Shown: piece by piece, positions 61,222 to 64,000 of the stretch
How positions within the stretch are numbered: the first letter of the stretch is position 1
Layout: every line of letters begins with the position of its first letter
Assembly (NCBI RefSeq): GCF_027980145.1
Contig: NZ_JAMZNK010000001.1
Location: forward strand, 124,001-188,000
Length of the DNA: 64,000 nt
Source: Flavobacterium azizsancarii
Lineage (GTDB): Bacteria; Bacteroidota; Bacteroidia; Flavobacteriales; Flavobacteriaceae
Reading direction: 5' to 3'
Program-made: the position numbers and the translations under genes
Notes under the pieces: model-generated
Seen by the model: the letters and a program-made list of their open reading frames with translations, nothing else
The model's database searches: none
Told to the model about the DNA's origin: nothing

Positions 61222-61404
61222 ATGAAATCAAAATCAAATTCTTCAAAACAAAGTGTTTTTAATGTTATCCTTTTTGCTTCAATAGGATTCCTTGTAGGCT
61301 TAGTAAGCTACTTTTTAATAAAAATCCTAAGCATCATTTTAACGATCTCAATAGTTTTAGTATTCGTTACTTGGTGGAATAGAAATAAGGACAATAAATA
61401 TTAA
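61222..61404 (+). CDS. Small membrane protein, 60 aa
   Basis: MKSKSNSSKQSVFNVILFA, then two hydrophobic segments (IGFLVGLVSYFLIKIL; TISIVLVFVTWW) and a basic end RNKDNKY. It begins 15 bases after the inverted repeat and 41 bases before the TraB gene, so it probably opens the module. No family recognised. Confidence 0.65.
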   Translation: MKSKSNSSKQSVFNVILFASIGFLVGLVSYFLIKILSIILTISIVLVFVTWWNRNKDNKY

Positions 61405-61444
61405 AAAGGAGTTTCAATCAATCAATCAAATACAATCAATCAAA

Positions 61445-62302
61445 ATGAAAAATTTATTTACATCAGCAATCGTTATAATCACTTTAGTTTTTAGTGTATC
61501 AGTTCAGGCGCAAACAAAAACGCCAAAATTAGAAAACTCTCTTTTATGGGAGGTGTCAGGAAACGGACTTTCAAAGCCATCATATGTTTACGGAACCATT
61601 CATGGTATTTGCCCGAATGATTATTTTATGGCAGAAAAAACGAAAAAAGCATTTCAAAAATCAGATAAACTAATTCTGGAGATTAATTTATCTGATCCTA
61701 ATGAAATAGCAGAAGCCCAAAAAAGCAGTATTTCGTCAGAGCCGTTAAGTAAGAAGCTGACACAAGAACAATTGTCAAAATTAGATTCGATTTTACAAAA
61801 AAATACAGGTTTGAAAGTAAAACAATTAGATGGTTTTACTTTAGCGGCAATTATGGGTTTTATTTCTATAAAGACATTTGATTGTGAAACATTAAAATCA
61901 TATGAATCAGATTTTATAGATTTGGCTAAAAAAGAAAATAAAACGATTGGAGGTTTCGAAACTGTAAAAGGACAAAGCAGCATATTGTCAAATGCTTACA
62001 CAGATTCAGAATTGATAGAAACTGTTGGTGATTTTAGTAAGACCGAGACCAAAAAAATGGTTGAAGATTATAAAGCCGAAAACCTGATGAATCTTCATGG
62101 GGAGAATGAAAAGGCAATGAGTGACAAAGTTAGAAAATTGATAATTGACGACAGAAATAAAGATTGGGCACACAGAATGCCTGAGATGATGAAAGAGGAA
62201 AGTTTGTTTGTGGCAGTTGGAGTAGGGCATTTGCCAGGTAAAGACGGCGTGATTAATTTATTGAAAAAAGCAGGATACAAGGTAAAACCGGTAACGAAAT
62301 AA
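61445..62302 (+). CDS. TraB/GumN family protein
   Basis: A 285-aa exported protein (signal IVIITLVFSVSVQA). The TraB/GumN core shows LLWEVSGNGLSKPSYVYGTI at residues 33-52, HGICPNDYFMAEKTKKAF with the first His, DKLILEINLSDPNE and, near the end, VAVGVGHLPGKDGVINLLK with the second His. Family members include a putative metallopeptidase-like fold (TIKI). It is upstream of the sigma factor gene by 7 bases. Substrate unknown. Confidence 0.88.
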   Translation: MKNLFTSAIVIITLVFSVSVQAQTKTPKLENSLLWEVSGNGLSKPSYVYGTIHGICPNDYFMAEKTKKAFQKSDKLILEINLSDPNEIAEAQKSSISSEPLSKKLTQEQLSKLDSILQKNTGLKVKQLDGFTLAAIMGFISIKTFDCETLKSYESDFIDLAKKENKTIGGFETVKGQSSILSNAYTDSELIETVGDFSKTETKKMVEDYKAENLMNLHGENEKAMSDKVRKLIIDDRNKDWAHRMPEMMKEESLFVAVGVGHLPGKDGVINLLKKAGYKVKPVTK

Positions 62303-62309
62303 AATCGTT

Positions 62310-62813
62310 TTGAAAGAGAAAGAACAAGAATTTTTAGATCGGATTCAAAGTCATAAAGGAATACTCTATAAAGTTTCTAAAATGTACATGGACAATCATA
62401 ATGATCAGCAAGATCTGTTTCAGGAGATTGTTTGTCAGCTTTGGAAATCATATGATTCTTTTAGAAACGAAAGTCAGTTTTCGACCTGGATGTATCGGGT
62501 TGCAGTAAATACAGCTATTATTTTCTTAAAAAAAGAAAAACGAAAAGTAGATAAATATGAGATTGCTTCAGAAAACATCAAAGATGATGAAGGCGATTCG
62601 CATATTAAAGAAAGTCAAATCGATCATTTTTATAAAGCAGTCCAGAAACTGGAGAAAATTGATAAAGCGATTATTTTCTATCAGTTAGAAGGTTTCTCTC
62701 ATAAAGAAATTGGAGACAATCTGGGAATCTCAGAAGGAAATGCACGCGTGAAATTAAATAGGGCAAAAGAAAAATTAAAAGAAATAATAAAAAATCAAGG
62801 ATATGGATTTTAA
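62310..62813 (+). CDS. Sigma-70 family (ECF-like) sigma factor, TTG start
   Basis: A 167-aa sigma factor. Region 2 is YMDNHNDQQDLFQEIVCQLW then FSTWMYRVAVNTAIIFLKKE at about 25-75; region 4 is IIFYQLEGFSHKEIGDNLGI at about 123-142, then SEGNARVKLNRAKEKL. There is no ATG near the 5' end; the frame opens at TTG 62310, seven bases after the TraB stop, so coupled translation is likely. The next gene overlaps by 11 bases and is a membrane protein that may hold this sigma factor inactive. Confidence 0.88.
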   Translation: MKEKEQEFLDRIQSHKGILYKVSKMYMDNHNDQQDLFQEIVCQLWKSYDSFRNESQFSTWMYRVAVNTAIIFLKKEKRKVDKYEIASENIKDDEGDSHIKESQIDHFYKAVQKLEKIDKAIIFYQLEGFSHKEIGDNLGISEGNARVKLNRAKEKLKEIIKNQGYGF

Positions 62814-63417
62814 CGATATACAAAACGCATGGAATAATGAAAAGACAGAGAATGTTGTGCTTCCGGATAATTTAGCAAAAATACAATCAGCAAATATGCC
62901 GTTGGATAAAATTAGAAGAAATCTCAGGCATGAATTTCTATGGCAAATGGTCTTTATAATTTTTTTCGCTTTTATACCTTTTATTTACGCTTTCGAACCA
63001 AAAATAGCAAAGATTTACTATTTGTTCTTTAGCATATTTATTGCCGTTTGTATTTATTATTTTGCAAAGCTGTATTTGTTTTATAAACGACTTAATAATA
63101 TTACATTAAAAACAAAAGATAGTTTGTACGAAACGTATTTTGATGTGAGATTGAATATGGAGTTATATAAGACTTTTGGATTCGCTGTAACGCCTTTTTC
63201 AATTTTGTTTTTAATTGGATTTTTCTATACAAAGTTTTCTAAAACTCCTGCTATACAGATAGTTGATGTCAGCGATTCTGAGCTGATTAGTGTTCTCTTA
63301 ATGATTATTTTCTCTATCTTAGTTATGGGGGTCTTTTTAGAATGGTGGGTGCATTATTTTTATGGAAAATATGCCAGGGAAATAAGAAAAGTTATCGACG
63401 AACTAAAAGAAGAGTAG
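62803..63417 (+). CDS. Membrane protein coupled to the sigma factor, possible anti-sigma
   Basis: A 204-aa protein with a soluble N-terminus (MDFNDIQNAWNNEKTENVVL) and four hydrophobic segments (MVFIIFFAFIPFIYAF; YYLFFSIFIAVCIYYFA; FAVTPFSILFLIGFF; VLLMIIFSILVMGVFLEWW). The start overlaps the sigma gene by 11 bases, so the two are made together. A cytoplasmic N-terminus plus membrane anchor is typical of anti-sigma factors, but no known anti-sigma domain is visible. Confidence 0.65.
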   Translation: MDFNDIQNAWNNEKTENVVLPDNLAKIQSANMPLDKIRRNLRHEFLWQMVFIIFFAFIPFIYAFEPKIAKIYYLFFSIFIAVCIYYFAKLYLFYKRLNNITLKTKDSLYETYFDVRLNMELYKTFGFAVTPFSILFLIGFFYTKFSKTPAIQIVDVSDSELISVLLMIIFSILVMGVFLEWWVHYFYGKYAREIRKVIDELKEE

Positions 63418-63585
63418 CCGAAAACAATAAACCTATCGTAATGATGGGTTTTGTTTTTAGTGGTATTTTTGCGAAAGCTATTGCACAGAGATACACAAAG
63501 AAAAATACAAAGTGACACAAAGCAAAAGTCATTTTAGTGAATCTTTGTTTTTTTTCTTTCTGTATCTCTGCGAAACAAAAAACTT

Positions 63586-64000
63586 ATGAAAATATTTATA
63601 ACAGGAATTTCTACAGATGTTGGTAAAACAATTAGTGCTGCAATCGTTGTTGAAGCTTTAGAAGCGGATTATTGGAAGCCTGTTCAGGCTGGAGATCTGG
63701 ATAATTCGGATAGTCATAAAGTTAAAAGCCTATTGAGTTGTCATACTGAGCGAAGTCGAAGTACAAAATCTCAATTCTATCCAAATGCCTACAAATTAAA
63801 CACACCTGCAAGTCCGCACTTGGCAGCTGAGATAGACGGAATTACAATTAATCTGGAAGAAATCAAAGAACCAGTTACAGATAACCATCTGGTTATCGAA
63901 GGAGCCGGAGGGATTTTTGTTCCACTAAATGAAAGCGACACAATTATTGATTTAATACAACCTGATTATAAAATAATTGTAGTTTCAAGACATTATTTAG
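63586..64000 (+). CDS. bioD: Dethiobiotin synthetase with an in-frame repeat insertion, 3' end cut off
   Basis: The first 138 codons start MKIFITGISTDVGKTISAAI with the P-loop GISTDVGKT, then YWKPVQAGDLDNSDSHKVK. BioD makes dethiobiotin from DAPA with ATP and CO2. Next come CHTERSRS codons and STKSQFYPNAYKLNTPASPH, then VIEGAGGIFVPLNESD, the expected second block. The CHTERSRS octapeptide is the translation of a dispersed 23-bp repeat arm (63739-63761) and should be absent from orthologues. Reading frame remains open, so the protein may still work. The window ends inside the gene. Confidence 0.9.
   Translation, partial: MKIFITGISTDVGKTISAAIVVEALEADYWKPVQAGDLDNSDSHKVKSLLSCHTERSRSTKSQFYPNAYKLNTPASPHLAAEIDGITINLEEIKEPVTDNHLVIEGAGGIFVPLNESDTIIDLIQPDYKIIVVSRHYL

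Overview
The window is about 64 kb of an AT-rich genome that looks like Flavobacterium or a close relative (Bacteroidota, Flavobacteriia). The evidence is the promoter form TAnnTTTG upstream of many genes, several SPII lipoproteins, a type IX secretion C-terminal sorting domain, a TonB-dependent receptor with an N-terminal carboxypeptidase-like domain, a DUF4270 lipoprotein, an atpD-atpC pair standing apart from other ATP synthase genes, and many dispersed palindromic repeats between genes. I found no rRNA, tRNA, CRISPR array, transposase or prophage. It reads as ordinary chromosome with small accessory or decayed patches.

Layout. 1-5 kb: small accessory genes on the minus strand (YdeI family, a lipoprotein, an ORF with an in-frame TAG, a metallo-beta-lactamase fold hydrolase, a zinc-ribbon protein), a GC-rich element that may be a structured RNA, a 56-aa basic protein, a DUF4375/DMP19-like protein, then 0.7 kb of repeats. 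5-12 kb: patatin-like lipase, a MarR-controlled efflux operon with a palindromic operator, and a T9SS-sorted TPR protein. 12-23 kb: housekeeping genes (serS, lgt, rsmA-mgtE, proC, nhaA) mixed with TPR and DUF4286 proteins, a cytochrome c and a frameshifted lipoprotein. 23-32 kb: a lipoprotein, a 2-hydroxyacid dehydrogenase, three small membrane proteins, a fused PlsC/OlsB-type aminolipid synthase, exonuclease III, an OmpA lipoprotein, and a decayed toxin-antitoxin pair bracketed by near-identical terminators.

33-46 kb: an aldo/keto reductase, then an envelope cluster (DUF4139, L,D-transpeptidase, VWA, SIMPL proteins) facing a LytS/LytTR two-component system. Paired direct repeats with LytTR geometry lie about 30 bp upstream of the -7 boxes of both the SIMPL and the VWA gene, which suggests an envelope regulon run by this pair. 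Next come a GT51 transglycosylase, radA and an esterase. 46-57 kb: panD-panC, divergent from a glycogen-synthase-like gene that lacks its catalytic KxGG motif, then DUF4270, glmS, a TonB receptor and an SGNH hydrolase lipoprotein. 57-64 kb: atpD-atpC, an NAD(P)-binding protein, bioF, a small stress-type module (membrane peptide, TraB/GumN, sigma factor, coupled membrane protein), and the start of bioD, which has a dispersed repeat inserted in frame in its coding sequence.

The most unusual content is the predicted LytTR operator pair, the repeat fossil in bioD, the decayed toxin next to an intact antitoxin, and the repeat families placed at gene ends. All judgments come from reading the sequence by eye; family assignments rest on motif recognition, not on database searches.
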